A DNA stretch of 64,000 nt from contig SFHC01000005.1 of NCBI GenBank assembly GCA_004555725.1, positions 52,505 through 116,504 of the forward strand, given 5' to 3'. The position numbers and the translations under genes were made by a program. A model generated the notes under the pieces. It was not told the DNA's origin, searched no databases, and saw only the letters and a program-made list of their open reading frames with translations. The DNA is from [Eubacterium] saphenum (lineage in GTDB: Bacteria > Bacillota > Clostridia > Peptostreptococcales > Anaerovoracaceae). Of this stretch, positions 42,817 through 51,400 are shown piece after piece (the stretch's first letter is position 1; every line of letters starts with the position of its first letter).

Positions 42817-44813
42817 AGATCACAGAACTTCTGAAAAAAGAAGGCATCAAGCTCGGAGGAACTGCGGAGAATAAGCAGGACGCCATAAACCAGATGGTCG
42901 AGCTGATGGTCAATGAGGGAAACATTAATGACCCGGTAAAGTATAAACAGGCGGTAGAAGCAAGGGAACAGGAGAGCACGACGGCTATCGGCGAGGGAAT
43001 TGCGATTCCGCACGCGAAGACAGACGCGGTTTCTGCCCCGGGACTTGCTGCAATGACACTTCCGGACGGCGTGGATTACGATGCGCCGGATGAAGAGCCG
43101 TCTGATTTGATTTTTCTGATTGCGGCGCCGAATACCAAAGATAATGTGCATCTGGAAGTCCTCTCGCGTCTTTCTACACTTCTTATGGATGATGATTTTA
43201 CCGATGCTCTTCGTGCAGCAAAGACGAAGGAAGAATTCCTTCAGATTATCGACCAGGCAGAAAAAGAGAAACTGGAGGATGAAGAGGAGAAGAATGCACC
43301 GGCTCCGGCAGAAGCCAGCCCGAAGTATCCGGACATTCTGGCTGTCACGGCCTGTCCGACCGGAATTGCACATACGTACATGGCGGCAGAATCTCTTGAG
43401 AAAAAAGCTGCTGCTATGAATCTGAAGCTGAAAGCGGAGACGCAGGGATCAGTAGGCGCCAAGAATGTTCTGACTGCAGAAGAAATCGAGCATGCACGGG
43501 GAATCATCATTGCGGCCGATAAAAAGGTTGATCTCGATCGCTTCCGCGGCAAGCCGGTTCTGCAGGTTCCTGTATCTGACGGAATCAACAAGCCAGAAGA
43601 GCTGATCCGGACTGTGCTGGACGGAAACGCGCCGATTCTGGAGGGAACAGCGAAACATTCTGCGTCGGGGTCCGCACAGCAGAAGGATTCTGCATGGCAT
43701 GTGATTTATAAGCATCTGATGAATGGTGTTTCCCACATGCTTCCTTTTGTCGTCGGAGGCGGTATTCTGACGGCCATAGCGTTCCTGATCGACCAGAGTT
43801 CTATCGGCCAGTCGTATTACGGCATGGGAAGTACGGCAGCTGCTATGTTTAAGACAATCGGCGGTGTTTCCATGAATTTCATGCTGCCGGTTCTTGCCGG
43901 ATTTATTGCAAGGAGTATTGCGGACCGTCCGGGACTTGCGGTGGGATTTGTCGGCGGGTTTCTTGCGCAGCAGGGGTACACGTTTGCTTATCTTTCTGCG
44001 CTTTCCTCTTTTTCCAGAGGAACGGTAAGCCAGGCTCCGACTGCGGTCAGCGCAGGGTTCATCGGAGCGCTGATTGCCGGATTCCTCGGCGGCTATCTGA
44101 CGCTTGGTCTGGAAAAACTCTGTGATAAACTTCCGGATTCGCTTGAAGGCATTAAGCCGGTGCTGCTTTATCCGCTGATTGGAATTTTCCTGATTGGCAT
44201 CATAATGCTGATCATCAATCCGGCAATGGCGGCGCTGAACACAGGTATTTCTCATGTTCTGAACGGAATGGGAACATCGAATCTGGTTATTCTGGGAGCA
44301 GTTGTCGCCGCTATGATGGCAGTCGATATGGGCGGTCCGATTAACAAGGCTGCGTATGTCTTTGGAACCGCGGCTCTTGCGGAAGGTACCGCAACGGTTA
44401 AGATCATTATGGCATCCGTAATGATTGGTGGTATGGTTCCGCCGCTTGCGATCGCGCTGTCCACGACATTCTTCAAAAACCGCTGGACCAAAGCAGACCG
44501 TCAGGCCGGTGCGGTTAACTATATTATGGGACTATCCTTTATTACAGAGGGTGCGATTCCATATGCCGCAGCAGATCCAGGCCGTGTTCTTCCATCCTGC
44601 ATCATCGGTTCTGCGCTTGCCGGAGGCATGTCCGCGGCATTCCGCTGTCAGAGCCCGGCTCCGCACGGCGGTCTGTGGGTGATAGCGGTGATCCGTCACC
44701 CGGGATTCTATGTTCTGTCACTCCTTGCTGGATCCGTCGTCGCGATGATCCTTTTGTCACTGCTGAAAAAGAAGCAGGCGAAGGATATGACTGATTCGGA
44801 AGAATTCGCATAA
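42813..44813 (+). CDS. fruA: Fructose-specific PTS EIIABC
   Basis: Imports fructose as fructose-1-phosphate. 666 residues: IIA (about 1-150, phospho-His67 in AIPHAKTD), acidic linker, IIB (about 172-270, phospho-Cys181 in TACPTGIAHTYM), and IIC (about 295-655) with eight to ten membrane helices and GAIPYAAADPGR. The product feeds FruK. The C-terminus is short and charged. No terminator was seen between it and ptsH, which has its own promoter. Confidence 0.96.
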   Translation: MKITELLKKEGIKLGGTAENKQDAINQMVELMVNEGNINDPVKYKQAVEAREQESTTAIGEGIAIPHAKTDAVSAPGLAAMTLPDGVDYDAPDEEPSDLIFLIAAPNTKDNVHLEVLSRLSTLLMDDDFTDALRAAKTKEEFLQIIDQAEKEKLEDEEEKNAPAPAEASPKYPDILAVTACPTGIAHTYMAAESLEKKAAAMNLKLKAETQGSVGAKNVLTAEEIEHARGIIIAADKKVDLDRFRGKPVLQVPVSDGINKPEELIRTVLDGNAPILEGTAKHSASGSAQQKDSAWHVIYKHLMNGVSHMLPFVVGGGILTAIAFLIDQSSIGQSYYGMGSTAAAMFKTIGGVSMNFMLPVLAGFIARSIADRPGLAVGFVGGFLAQQGYTFAYLSALSSFSRGTVSQAPTAVSAGFIGALIAGFLGGYLTLGLEKLCDKLPDSLEGIKPVLLYPLIGIFLIGIIMLIINPAMAALNTGISHVLNGMGTSNLVILGAVVAAMMAVDMGGPINKAAYVFGTAALAEGTATVKIIMASVMIGGMVPPLAIALSTTFFKNRWTKADRQAGAVNYIMGLSFITEGAIPYAAADPGRVLPSCIIGSALAGGMSAAFRCQSPAPHGGLWVIAVIRHPGFYVLSLLAGSVVAMILLSLLKKKQAKDMTDSEEFA

Positions 44814-44816
44814 ACT

Positions 44817-44846
44817 CTGTCAGTGATAGGAATTTCTGTGTATAAT
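44817..44846 (+). promoter_or_regulatory. Candidate promoter of ptsH
   Basis: CTGTCA (44817-44822), 18-base spacer, TATAAT (44841-44846), 45 bases before the ptsH start. Confidence 0.5.
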
Positions 44847-44890
44847 AGTAGTATATATTTCATGAAGTCATTAAAGAAAGGAATCGGAAA

Positions 44891-45148
44891 ATGAAGAGTT
44901 TCAGCTATGTAATTACTGATCCAGAAGGAATTCATGCAAGACCGGCAGGACAGCTGGTTAAGCTGGTAAAGACATTCAACAGCACCATTATGATTTCCAA
45001 GGACGGAAAGAGTGTAAAGGCTTCCAAGACACTCGGCGTTATGTCCCTGGGGGCAAAGCAGGGCAGCACAGTAGAATTTACATTTGAAGGTGATGATGAA
45101 GAGGCAGCTTGCGAGGCTGTTTCAAAATTCATGCAGGAAAATCTGTAG
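44891..45148 (+). CDS. ptsH: Phosphocarrier protein HPr
   Basis: Accepts phosphate from enzyme I on His15 (GIHARPA) and passes it to the IIA domains. 85 residues, full length. The region of the regulatory serine reads KASKTLGVMSLG: counting from His15, position 46 is Lys instead of the Ser46 that HPr kinase phosphorylates in Bacillus, with Ser45 and Thr47 on either side. The region after it (GVMSLG) is otherwise typical. It follows fruA and is 30 kb from ptsI. AAAGGAA precedes the ATG. Confidence 0.96.
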   Translation: MKSFSYVITDPEGIHARPAGQLVKLVKTFNSTIMISKDGKSVKASKTLGVMSLGAKQGSTVEFTFEGDDEEAACEAVSKFMQENL

Positions 45149-45193
45149 AGCCTGCATATTCCGGATATTGAGGTGGAAATGATTTCCCCGGTA

Positions 45194-45226
45194 ACAGAGC
45201 TGCTGATTCGACGCGGCTCTGTTTTT
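45194..45226 (+). terminator. Terminator of ptsH
   Basis: ACAGAGC/GCTCTGT stem (45194-45200 with 45216-45222) with a 15-base loop, followed by TTTT. Confidence 0.8.
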
Positions 45227-45303
45227 ATTATCGGGCCGGAATATTACCTGATGTGTTATGATAACATGTAAGAAGAAAAAAGGAGTACTGGGGGAAAACG
45301 ATA

Positions 45304-46275
45304 ATGGGAAACTCAAAAACGACAGGAATCGTGATGGCGTTGACAGGAGGCACTATGTGGGGCTGTTCCGGCGTCATGGGCAGCTATCTCTTTACGCACT
45401 GCGGGTTCGACGCACAGCTTCTGGTCACGGCAAGACTGGCGATCAGCGGTCTTGTGACGGTGCTTTATCTCCTGTTTCGAACCGGGCGCCGATCGTTCGA
45501 TATCTTCCGGGACAGGCGTTTCAGAATCAAGGAAATCATTTTCTCCTTCATCGGAATGCTGCCGTGTCAGCTGGTGTATTTCATTGCTGTGCAGGTGTCT
45601 AACCCGAGTACGGCGACGGTGCTGCAGTCTTCTGCGCCGGTTCTGATTCTGCTGTTCTACATGGTGGTTGACCGCCGGCTTCCTTCCCGGGTAGAAGCGC
45701 TGGTCCTGGTGATGGTGACGGCCGGCGCGTTTCTGATTACCACACACGGGAATCTCCAGTCGCTTGCAATTACCAGGCCGGCGCTGATTTTCGGCCTTGG
45801 CGCAGCACTTTCCGCCGCGATCTATAATGTGCAGCCGGGAGAGATCCTCGAGCGGTTCGGCGCTGCATCCGTAACGGGGTGGGCCATGCTGATCAGCGGG
45901 ATCTGCATGGTTCCAGTCTCTCATTTCTGGAACGCCGATGTTCATCTGGATCTGACCGGATGGTTCTGTTTCCTCGGGATTATCATTTTTGGGACGATTG
46001 TCGCGCAGGCAGCGTATATGGAAGGTGTACGGATCCTCGGCGCGGTGCAGGGAAGCCTGTTTGAAACAGTAGAGCCGGTCGTTTCCACATTACTGACGGT
46101 TGCTGTGCTGGGCACAGTTCTGACGATCCCGGATTATGCGGGTACTGTCCTGATTCTGCTGGGTGTCATCCTTCTCGCCATGTTCGGCCGCCGCCGCACG
46201 GTGCCCGCAGACAGTGAGGAGGCTTCGGCGGAGCAGTTGGCTTCTGCCGGACAAAACAAAAAGTGCAAGGAGTAA
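45304..46275 (+). CDS. EamA-family (DMT) transporter
   Basis: A 323-residue membrane protein with ten predicted helices in two EamA repeats (about 10-140 and 155-295), typical of drug/metabolite exporters; GGTMWGCSGV opens the first repeat and GAVQGSLFETVEPVVSTLL closes the second. The substrate cannot be told. A palindrome TGTTATGATAACA (45254-45266) covers a possible -10, TATGAT, 40-50 bases upstream, and could be an operator. The C-terminal tail is charged and overlaps the RBS region of holA. Confidence 0.9.
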   Translation: MGNSKTTGIVMALTGGTMWGCSGVMGSYLFTHCGFDAQLLVTARLAISGLVTVLYLLFRTGRRSFDIFRDRRFRIKEIIFSFIGMLPCQLVYFIAVQVSNPSTATVLQSSAPVLILLFYMVVDRRLPSRVEALVLVMVTAGAFLITTHGNLQSLAITRPALIFGLGAALSAAIYNVQPGEILERFGAASVTGWAMLISGICMVPVSHFWNADVHLDLTGWFCFLGIIIFGTIVAQAAYMEGVRILGAVQGSLFETVEPVVSTLLTVAVLGTVLTIPDYAGTVLILLGVILLAMFGRRRTVPADSEEASAEQLASAGQNKKCKE

Positions 46276-46280
46276 TGCAG

Positions 46281-47336
46281 ATGTATCAAAATATGCGACC
46301 GAAAAGAGGGTATCAGACATTCATTCAGGAATTAAAAGAGAAAAAGCTGAAGAGCGTCGTCCTTCTCTCCGGAAAAGAAGAGTACCTGATCCACTGGGCA
46401 GGAGACTGGATCTGTCGCTCGCTCGTCCACCCGGCAGCAAAAGCTGTGGATTACACAGTTTTTGACGGTGAGAGCGCAGAGCTTTCGGAAGTTTTCGATG
46501 CCTGCGAAACTTTTCCCATGCTTTCGGAGAAACGGGTTATCTGGGTGAAATCCTTTACACCGCTTGCGAAAGCAAAGGGACTGCGCGACGCGGACGCAGA
46601 GCTGCTGCTCAGGTACCTGAAACAGCCGAATGAAAAAACGATGCTGATTCTGTCTTCCTCAGAAATTGACGGCCGGTCAAAAGTCGTGAAGGCACTGAAA
46701 AAAGAGGGTTCATTCTATTCTTTTGATGAGCTGAGTGAGAATGAGCTGATGTCGTTTGCGCATAAGCGCTTCCAGAAGGCCGGACTGAAGATCAGCCGTT
46801 CCGATATGCGCTTTCTGGTGCAGAGTACAGGATATTTTAATAAAGAAAGCGGATATCATCTCTTCCAGTTTGAGAATGACCTGCAGAAGATCATTGCACA
46901 TGCTGAGAACGGATGCGTCCGAAGAGAGGATATTGAAACGATGGTTTCCGGAGACGGAGACACCTTTATATTCAATCTCCTGGATGGAATCAGCGGAAAT
47001 GATAAGAAAACGGCATTTCGGATCCTTCATAACAAACTGACAGAAAACAGCAATGAAGCCGGATCCATTGTCGGAGCCATCGTGAGTCAGGTAGAGCTGA
47101 TGCTGGAAATCCGGGAGTTCATGGACCATCGGGGAGGGCGCGTTTCTGCTTCTCAAATTAGTAAATATACAGGAATCAATGAATACCGAATCAAAAAAGC
47201 AATGAATTATGCACGTCGGTATTCCCTGACGGGATTGCAGGATATGCTTATGGGAATATATGAAGTCAACATGAACATCGTCAGTGGACTTCTGGATGCA
47301 CGAACCGCATTGGAAATGTATATCGCCAGGATTTGA
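46281..47336 (+). CDS. holA: DNA polymerase III delta subunit
   Basis: Clamp-loader subunit that opens the sliding clamp. 351 residues, usual length. Family marks are LLSGKEEYLIHWA near the N-terminus, ETFPMLSEKRVIWVK and the C-terminal helical collar domain. ATG 46281 has AAGGAG eight bases upstream; ATG 46275 and GTG 46263 are too close to it or before it. In many Firmicutes holA lies next to comEC; here a fru/ptsH/EamA block lies between them. Confidence 0.9.
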   Translation: MYQNMRPKRGYQTFIQELKEKKLKSVVLLSGKEEYLIHWAGDWICRSLVHPAAKAVDYTVFDGESAELSEVFDACETFPMLSEKRVIWVKSFTPLAKAKGLRDADAELLLRYLKQPNEKTMLILSSSEIDGRSKVVKALKKEGSFYSFDELSENELMSFAHKRFQKAGLKISRSDMRFLVQSTGYFNKESGYHLFQFENDLQKIIAHAENGCVRREDIETMVSGDGDTFIFNLLDGISGNDKKTAFRILHNKLTENSNEAGSIVGAIVSQVELMLEIREFMDHRGGRVSASQISKYTGINEYRIKKAMNYARRYSLTGLQDMLMGIYEVNMNIVSGLLDARTALEMYIARI

Positions 47337-47366
47337 TGTAACAGAAATCGTACAGATAAAGAAACG

Positions 47367-47409
47367 GGAGGCAGCTGTGAATGAAATTCCGTCATTCACA
47401 GCTGCCTCC
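47367..47409. terminator. Perfect 17-base hairpin between holA and recN
   Basis: GGAGGCAGCTGTGAATG and its exact complement CATTCACAGCTGCCTCC around a 9-base loop. The plus side is followed only by TTCGTC, the minus side by GTTTCTTTATC, so it should stop leftward recN transcription and block holA read-through. Confidence 0.75.
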
Positions 47410-47474
47410 TTCGTCAAATAACAGGACGTTTATCAACGGATGTATTTGGCAACTAGTCAGTGCATTTGTCCTGG

Positions 47475-49109
47475 TTATGATTTCTTCTGCATAGCCCGGA
47501 TCAGTTCCTCCGCGCTTTGCATCGTCAGATCTGTCACCGTATCTCCTCCCAGAAGACGCGCGATTTCCGCTGTTTTCTCGTCTGCCGTCAGCATCTGAAT
47601 ATGGGAATAGGTTGCGTCGTCATCGGAATCTTTGTAGATCCGGTAATTAGTATCTGCAGCCGCTGCGATCTGCGGCAGATGGGTGATGCACAGAATCTGA
47701 TGATTCTTCGCAATCTGCTGGAGTTTTCTGGCCACAACACTCGCAGTAATCCCGCTGATTCCGGTATCGATTTCATCGAAAATCATGGTTGGGATATGGT
47801 CGTCATCTCCAGTTACATTTTTTATGGCAAGCATAATGCGGGAGATCTCACCGCCGGAAGCTGTTTTGGCCAGTGATTTCAGCGGTTCTCCCTTATTGGT
47901 GCTGATCAGGAATTCACAGCGGTCGCCGCCTGATGCCGTAATGGCCGGAGCTTTTTCTACCGGTATCTCAAGACGGGCATAAGGGAAATTCAGATCATGC
48001 AGTTCCCGTTCAATCGCGTTCTGCAGCTGCCCGGCACTCCGTTTTCTGGCTTCTGTCAGCGCAGCGGTTTTTTCCTTAAGCTCATTCAGAGCAGCCTTTG
48101 CCTGTTTTTCCAGTTCTTCTTTCTGATCTTCAAAATTTTCAACAAGCTCCAGTTCCCGGGAAATGCGGTCGCGGTAGGAGAGAATCTCTCCAATTGAACG
48201 ACCGTATTTACTTTTCAGCGAATCAATCAGATCAAGGCGGCTGATGACCTGATCGACTTCTCCGGGCTGAAAGTCTGTCGCGTCCATGACAGTGCGGATT
48301 CGTTCATTCAGCTCCTGCATATCTGCACTGATGCTCTCCAGCAGACCGGAGATCTCCTTTAAATTACCGGAGTAGGACGCAATAGAGGAGACCTGTGCTT
48401 CTGCGCGGCCGATCATGTTTTCTGCATTGTCATCGCCGTCGCCGCCGGCAAGTATTTCCTGCGCGAGACTCAGCGCCTGGAAAATCTTTTCACTGTTTTT
48501 CAACACGGTGATGCGTTCGTGCAGCTCCTCATCTTCACCCTCACGAAGCTGAGCTGCGTCGATTTCCTGCTTTTCGTACCTGCACAGATCAATGCGGCGG
48601 CGGTTTTCGCGTTCGTCATGCAGCAGTTTATTCAGTCTGCCCCGCACCGCCTTATAATTCACATACGCAGAAGTAAACGCCTGGAAGCAGGGCCGGATTT
48701 CCTCTCTTCTGTAAGCGTCAACAAGCTCCATGTGCCGTTCCGGATCCAGAAGAGCCTGGTTATCATACTGCCCGTGAATGTCCGCGATATGTTCAGCAGT
48801 TTCCTGAATTTGACTGAGGGAGACCAGATCACCATTCAGACGGCAAATGTTCCTGCCGTTTCGACTGAGTTCTCTGGTAATCACGCAGGATTCTCCGTTC
48901 AGATCCGCCTGCATCTGGATTTTTGCTTTTTCTGCTCCCCGGCGCACCAGAGAAGAATCTGCGCGAGCTCCGAGCGCCAGGCTCATGGCTTCTATAATGA
49001 TAGATTTTCCGCTGCCTGTTTCTCCGGTAATGACGTTCAGGCCCGGATGAAAATCCACATCGGTTGTTTTTATAATCGCAAAGTCTGAAATTCTGATGTG
49101 TTCGATCAT
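47475..49109 (-). CDS. recN: DNA repair protein RecN
   Basis: SMC-like ATPase for double-strand break repair. 544 residues: Walker A GETGSGKS near residue 32, a long central coiled coil (about 150-370), the ABC signature region TASGGEISRIMLA and Walker B TMIFDEIDTGISG. ATG 49109 has GGAGAAG seven bases upstream; the in-frame extension to 49130 is rejected. It follows argR, as in Bacillus. No LexA box is obvious upstream. Confidence 0.95.
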   Translation of the reverse strand: MIEHIRISDFAIIKTTDVDFHPGLNVITGETGSGKSIIIEAMSLALGARADSSLVRRGAEKAKIQMQADLNGESCVITRELSRNGRNICRLNGDLVSLSQIQETAEHIADIHGQYDNQALLDPERHMELVDAYRREEIRPCFQAFTSAYVNYKAVRGRLNKLLHDERENRRRIDLCRYEKQEIDAAQLREGEDEELHERITVLKNSEKIFQALSLAQEILAGGDGDDNAENMIGRAEAQVSSIASYSGNLKEISGLLESISADMQELNERIRTVMDATDFQPGEVDQVISRLDLIDSLKSKYGRSIGEILSYRDRISRELELVENFEDQKEELEKQAKAALNELKEKTAALTEARKRSAGQLQNAIERELHDLNFPYARLEIPVEKAPAITASGGDRCEFLISTNKGEPLKSLAKTASGGEISRIMLAIKNVTGDDDHIPTMIFDEIDTGISGITASVVARKLQQIAKNHQILCITHLPQIAAAADTNYRIYKDSDDDATYSHIQMLTADEKTAEIARLLGGDTVTDLTMQSAEELIRAMQKKS

Positions 49110-49270
49110 TTCTGCTTCTCCGTATCCCATTCGGCATGCACACGGATCCGGCGAAAAGCACCGGACGGTTTTTCGGCGGAGCGGGATTTCCCATATTTTC
49201 CGCCGGGCGTGCCGCAGACTGGTGATCAGCTGGTATGTGAAGAATCACAGAAAATGCCGCTCAGTGAAGA

Positions 49271-49738
49271 TTAATTCTCCTGCTTCTTGGCCGTCAGCAT
49301 CTTATTAAACAGCCCCAGGATTTCATCCACATTCTTCTCATCGTCCACGACGATCAGCATGGTATTGTCACCGGCAACTGTTCCTGCGATATGCTCAACA
49401 CCGATATTGTCCACAGCCTCTGCAGCGGCACTTCCGCATCCAGAGAGTGTTTTGATCAGAATCAGGTTGTTGACAGCGTTAAAGCTGAGCACAGTCTCCT
49501 TGAAAATCTTGATAAATCGGTCAGAGATCGGCGCGTCTGAACGCTTACTGACAGCGTACTTGTATTTCCCGCTGGAAGAGAGCGTTTTGATCAGCTGCAG
49601 TTCCTTGATGTCTCTGGAAATCGTTGCCTGGGTAACCTCAAACCCTTCTTTGCGAAGCATCGCTGCGAGTTTATCCTGTGTTTCAATCTCATACTTGCTA
49701 ATCAGTTCAAGTATCTTGTTCTGTCTGGAATAACGCAT
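49271..49738 (-). CDS. argR: Arginine repressor ArgR/AhrC
   Basis: Arginine-sensing hexameric regulator of arginine genes. 155 residues: N-terminal winged helix (QDKLAAMLRKEG, TQATISRDIKELQLIK) and C-terminal arginine-binding, oligomerising domain with NAVNNLILIKTLSG and GTVAGDNTMLIV. The start is at 49738, where AGGAGG is six bases upstream; an ATG two codons earlier touches the RBS. An ARG-like box overlaps its own -35, suggesting autoregulation. Confidence 0.96.
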   Translation of the reverse strand: MRYSRQNKILELISKYEIETQDKLAAMLRKEGFEVTQATISRDIKELQLIKTLSSSGKYKYAVSKRSDAPISDRFIKIFKETVLSFNAVNNLILIKTLSGCGSAAAEAVDNIGVEHIAGTVAGDNTMLIVVDDEKNVDEILGLFNKMLTAKKQEN

Positions 49739-49771
49739 TTTCATCCTCCTGTTGTGTATAACTATACAGAG

Positions 49772-49812
49772 ATTATACCATAGTTATTAGAGAAAATGAA
49801 TAATAATTTAAT
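49772..49812 (-). promoter_or_regulatory. argR promoter with an ARG-like box
   Basis: On the minus strand -10 TATAAT (49772-49777) and -35-like TTCATT (49795-49800), 17 bases apart. On the plus strand AATGAATAATAATTTAAT (49795-49812) matches the ARG-box consensus at 17 of 18 positions and overlaps the -35. An 8-base inverted repeat ATAACTAT/ATAGTTAT (49758-49765, 49780-49787) flanks the -10. Confidence 0.55.
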
Positions 49813-49889
49813 CTGCGCTGATGAAGTTTCCATATTCATCGAGGAAAATTCTGCGTCATTTCAGAAAGTATGTTTCTTATTTGCCAACC

Positions 49890-49918
49890 TGGACAAACGT
49901 ATGTTCTTATGATATACT
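49890..49918 (+). promoter_or_regulatory. ruvC promoter with a LexA-like box
   Basis: TGGACA (49890-49895), 17-base spacer, TATACT (49913-49918). In the spacer CAAACGTATGTTCT (49894-49907) matches the Gram-positive SOS box CGAACATATGTTCG at 10-11 of 14 positions, with the AAC-N4-GTTC core intact. Confidence 0.6.
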
Positions 49919-49977
49919 GAGTTCATCAGTTTTGCAAGAGGTTATTCGGAAATATACAGCAGAAAGGCGGAACAGGT

Positions 49978-50526
49978 ATGAGGATTCTCGGTATCGACCC
50001 CGGATATGCGATCATGGGATGGGCGATCATAGATATGAAGGGAAATCATTTCCAGGCGATTGACTATGGAGCGATTACGACAGACGCCGGGACGCCTATG
50101 GAGTATCGTCTGCAGCACCTGTACACGGAGCTGAAATCCATTATTCAGATTTATCATCCGGATGAAGCCTCGATCGAGGAGCTGTTTTTCAACACAAACG
50201 CAAAAACGGTCATTCATGTCGGAGAAGCCAGAGGGATCGCTATCCTCGCCTGTGTGAATGCCGGACTGGAAGTGAATGAATATACCCCGCTTCAGATTAA
50301 ACAGGGTCTGGTCGGATATGGACGCGCCGATAAAAAACAGGTGCAGGAGATGGTAAAAGCCATTCTGAATCTGAGTGAAGTTCCTAAACCGGATGATACA
50401 GCAGACGCTGTAGCTGCAGCGGTCTGTCATGGCCATGCCTATGCTTCGCGGAAACAGCAGAAACAGCTGGATGAACTGCTGAAGGCGCAGCCGGGAAAGA
50501 AACTTCGCATTCGCAGGGGAATCTGA
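49978..50526 (+). CDS. ruvC: Holliday junction resolvase RuvC
   Basis: Cuts Holliday junctions on the RuvAB-DNA complex. 182 residues with the catalytic acids in ILGIDPGYA (Asp), SIEELFF (Glu) and DDTADAVAAAVCH (Asp pair). AAAGGCGG precedes the ATG. First of the ruvC-ruvA-ruvB-queA series. Confidence 0.96.
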   Translation: MRILGIDPGYAIMGWAIIDMKGNHFQAIDYGAITTDAGTPMEYRLQHLYTELKSIIQIYHPDEASIEELFFNTNAKTVIHVGEARGIAILACVNAGLEVNEYTPLQIKQGLVGYGRADKKQVQEMVKAILNLSEVPKPDDTADAVAAAVCHGHAYASRKQQKQLDELLKAQPGKKLRIRRGI

Positions 50527-50628
50527 GGATTTCTGCATTTGGGAAGGTCCATTGCATGGACAAAGATGAAAGAGCAAGACGTAAAAGTCGTTCAGCCTCT
50601 TGATGAGATTACTTTTGCCTGACGGGTC

Positions 50629-50656
50629 TTGCAAAATTTCCGGAATGCGATATCAT
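50629..50656 (+). promoter_or_regulatory. Candidate ruvA promoter
   Basis: TTGCAA (50629-50634), 16-base spacer, TATCAT (50651-50656). ruvA starts 174 bases after ruvC, enough for a promoter of its own. Confidence 0.35.
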
Positions 50657-50699
50657 GAAAGACTGTTGAGTAATATATAGATTGGAAAGAAACGACATT

Positions 50700-51296
50700 A
50701 TGATACGATTTTTAAAAGGAATCATCCATCCGCAGCAGGATGGCACAGTAATCATAGAAACTGCAGCGGGTATCGGATTCCGCGTGTTCCTTCCCGGGAA
50801 TTCTCCGTTATATAAATGTAAAGACGGGGATGCAGCGCAGGTGTATACATCAATGGCTGTCCGTGAGAATGACATCAGTCTGTACGGCTTTCAGGATCCG
50901 CGGGAACTGGAACTCTTTCAGCTGCTGACCACTGTAAAGGGTGTCGGCTCCAAAGCGGCGCTGTCTATTATGGGAACGGCTCCGCTGCATGAACTGAAAC
51001 GGGCGATTGCATCAGAAGATGCCTCGCTTGTTCAGCAGGCGCAGGGCGTAGGAAAACGGACTTCGGACCGTGTGATTCTGGAACTGAAGGATAAAGTAGA
51101 CTACGTTCCGGAAGAAGATGAATCGGAATCTGCAGAAGTCAAGCATGCAGATGGAAGTGCGCGGAAAATTGCGGAAGAGGCGCTGGAGGCGCTTGGATAC
51201 AGCCATGCAGAGGCGGAAGAGGCGGTTTCGCTGGTGGATGCGGACGACCTGGACAGCGAAGGATATATCAAAGCCGCGCTGAAGAATCTGTTTTAA
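50700..51296 (+). CDS. ruvA: Holliday junction branch migration protein RuvA
   Basis: Tetrameric junction-binding partner of RuvB. 198 residues: OB domain (MIRFLKGIIH, about 1-63), helix-hairpin-helix domain with GVGSKAALSI and GVGKRTSDRV (about 70-130), acidic linker and the RuvB-binding C-terminal UBA-like domain (about 150-198, EALEALGYSHAEAEEAV). ATG 50700 gives the family's usual N-terminus. Confidence 0.96.
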   Translation: MIRFLKGIIHPQQDGTVIIETAAGIGFRVFLPGNSPLYKCKDGDAAQVYTSMAVRENDISLYGFQDPRELELFQLLTTVKGVGSKAALSIMGTAPLHELKRAIASEDASLVQQAQGVGKRTSDRVILELKDKVDYVPEEDESESAEVKHADGSARKIAEEALEALGYSHAEAEEAVSLVDADDLDSEGYIKAALKNLF

Positions 51297-51345
51297 GCAT
51301 ATTTCCAGAAAATAGATGAGATATGGAAGAATAATGTTGCAGGAA

Positions 51346-51361
51346 TTACACGGGCGTGTAA
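51346..51361. other. Perfect 7-base-arm palindrome upstream of ruvB
   Basis: TTACACGGGCGTGTAA: arms TTACACG and CGTGTAA around GG, 40 bases before ruvB. Too tight for an RNA hairpin loop, so more likely a protein site, if functional. Confidence 0.4.
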
Positions 51362-51400
51362 AATACGATAATGGTAGATGACCGGGAAGGGCTGACGATC

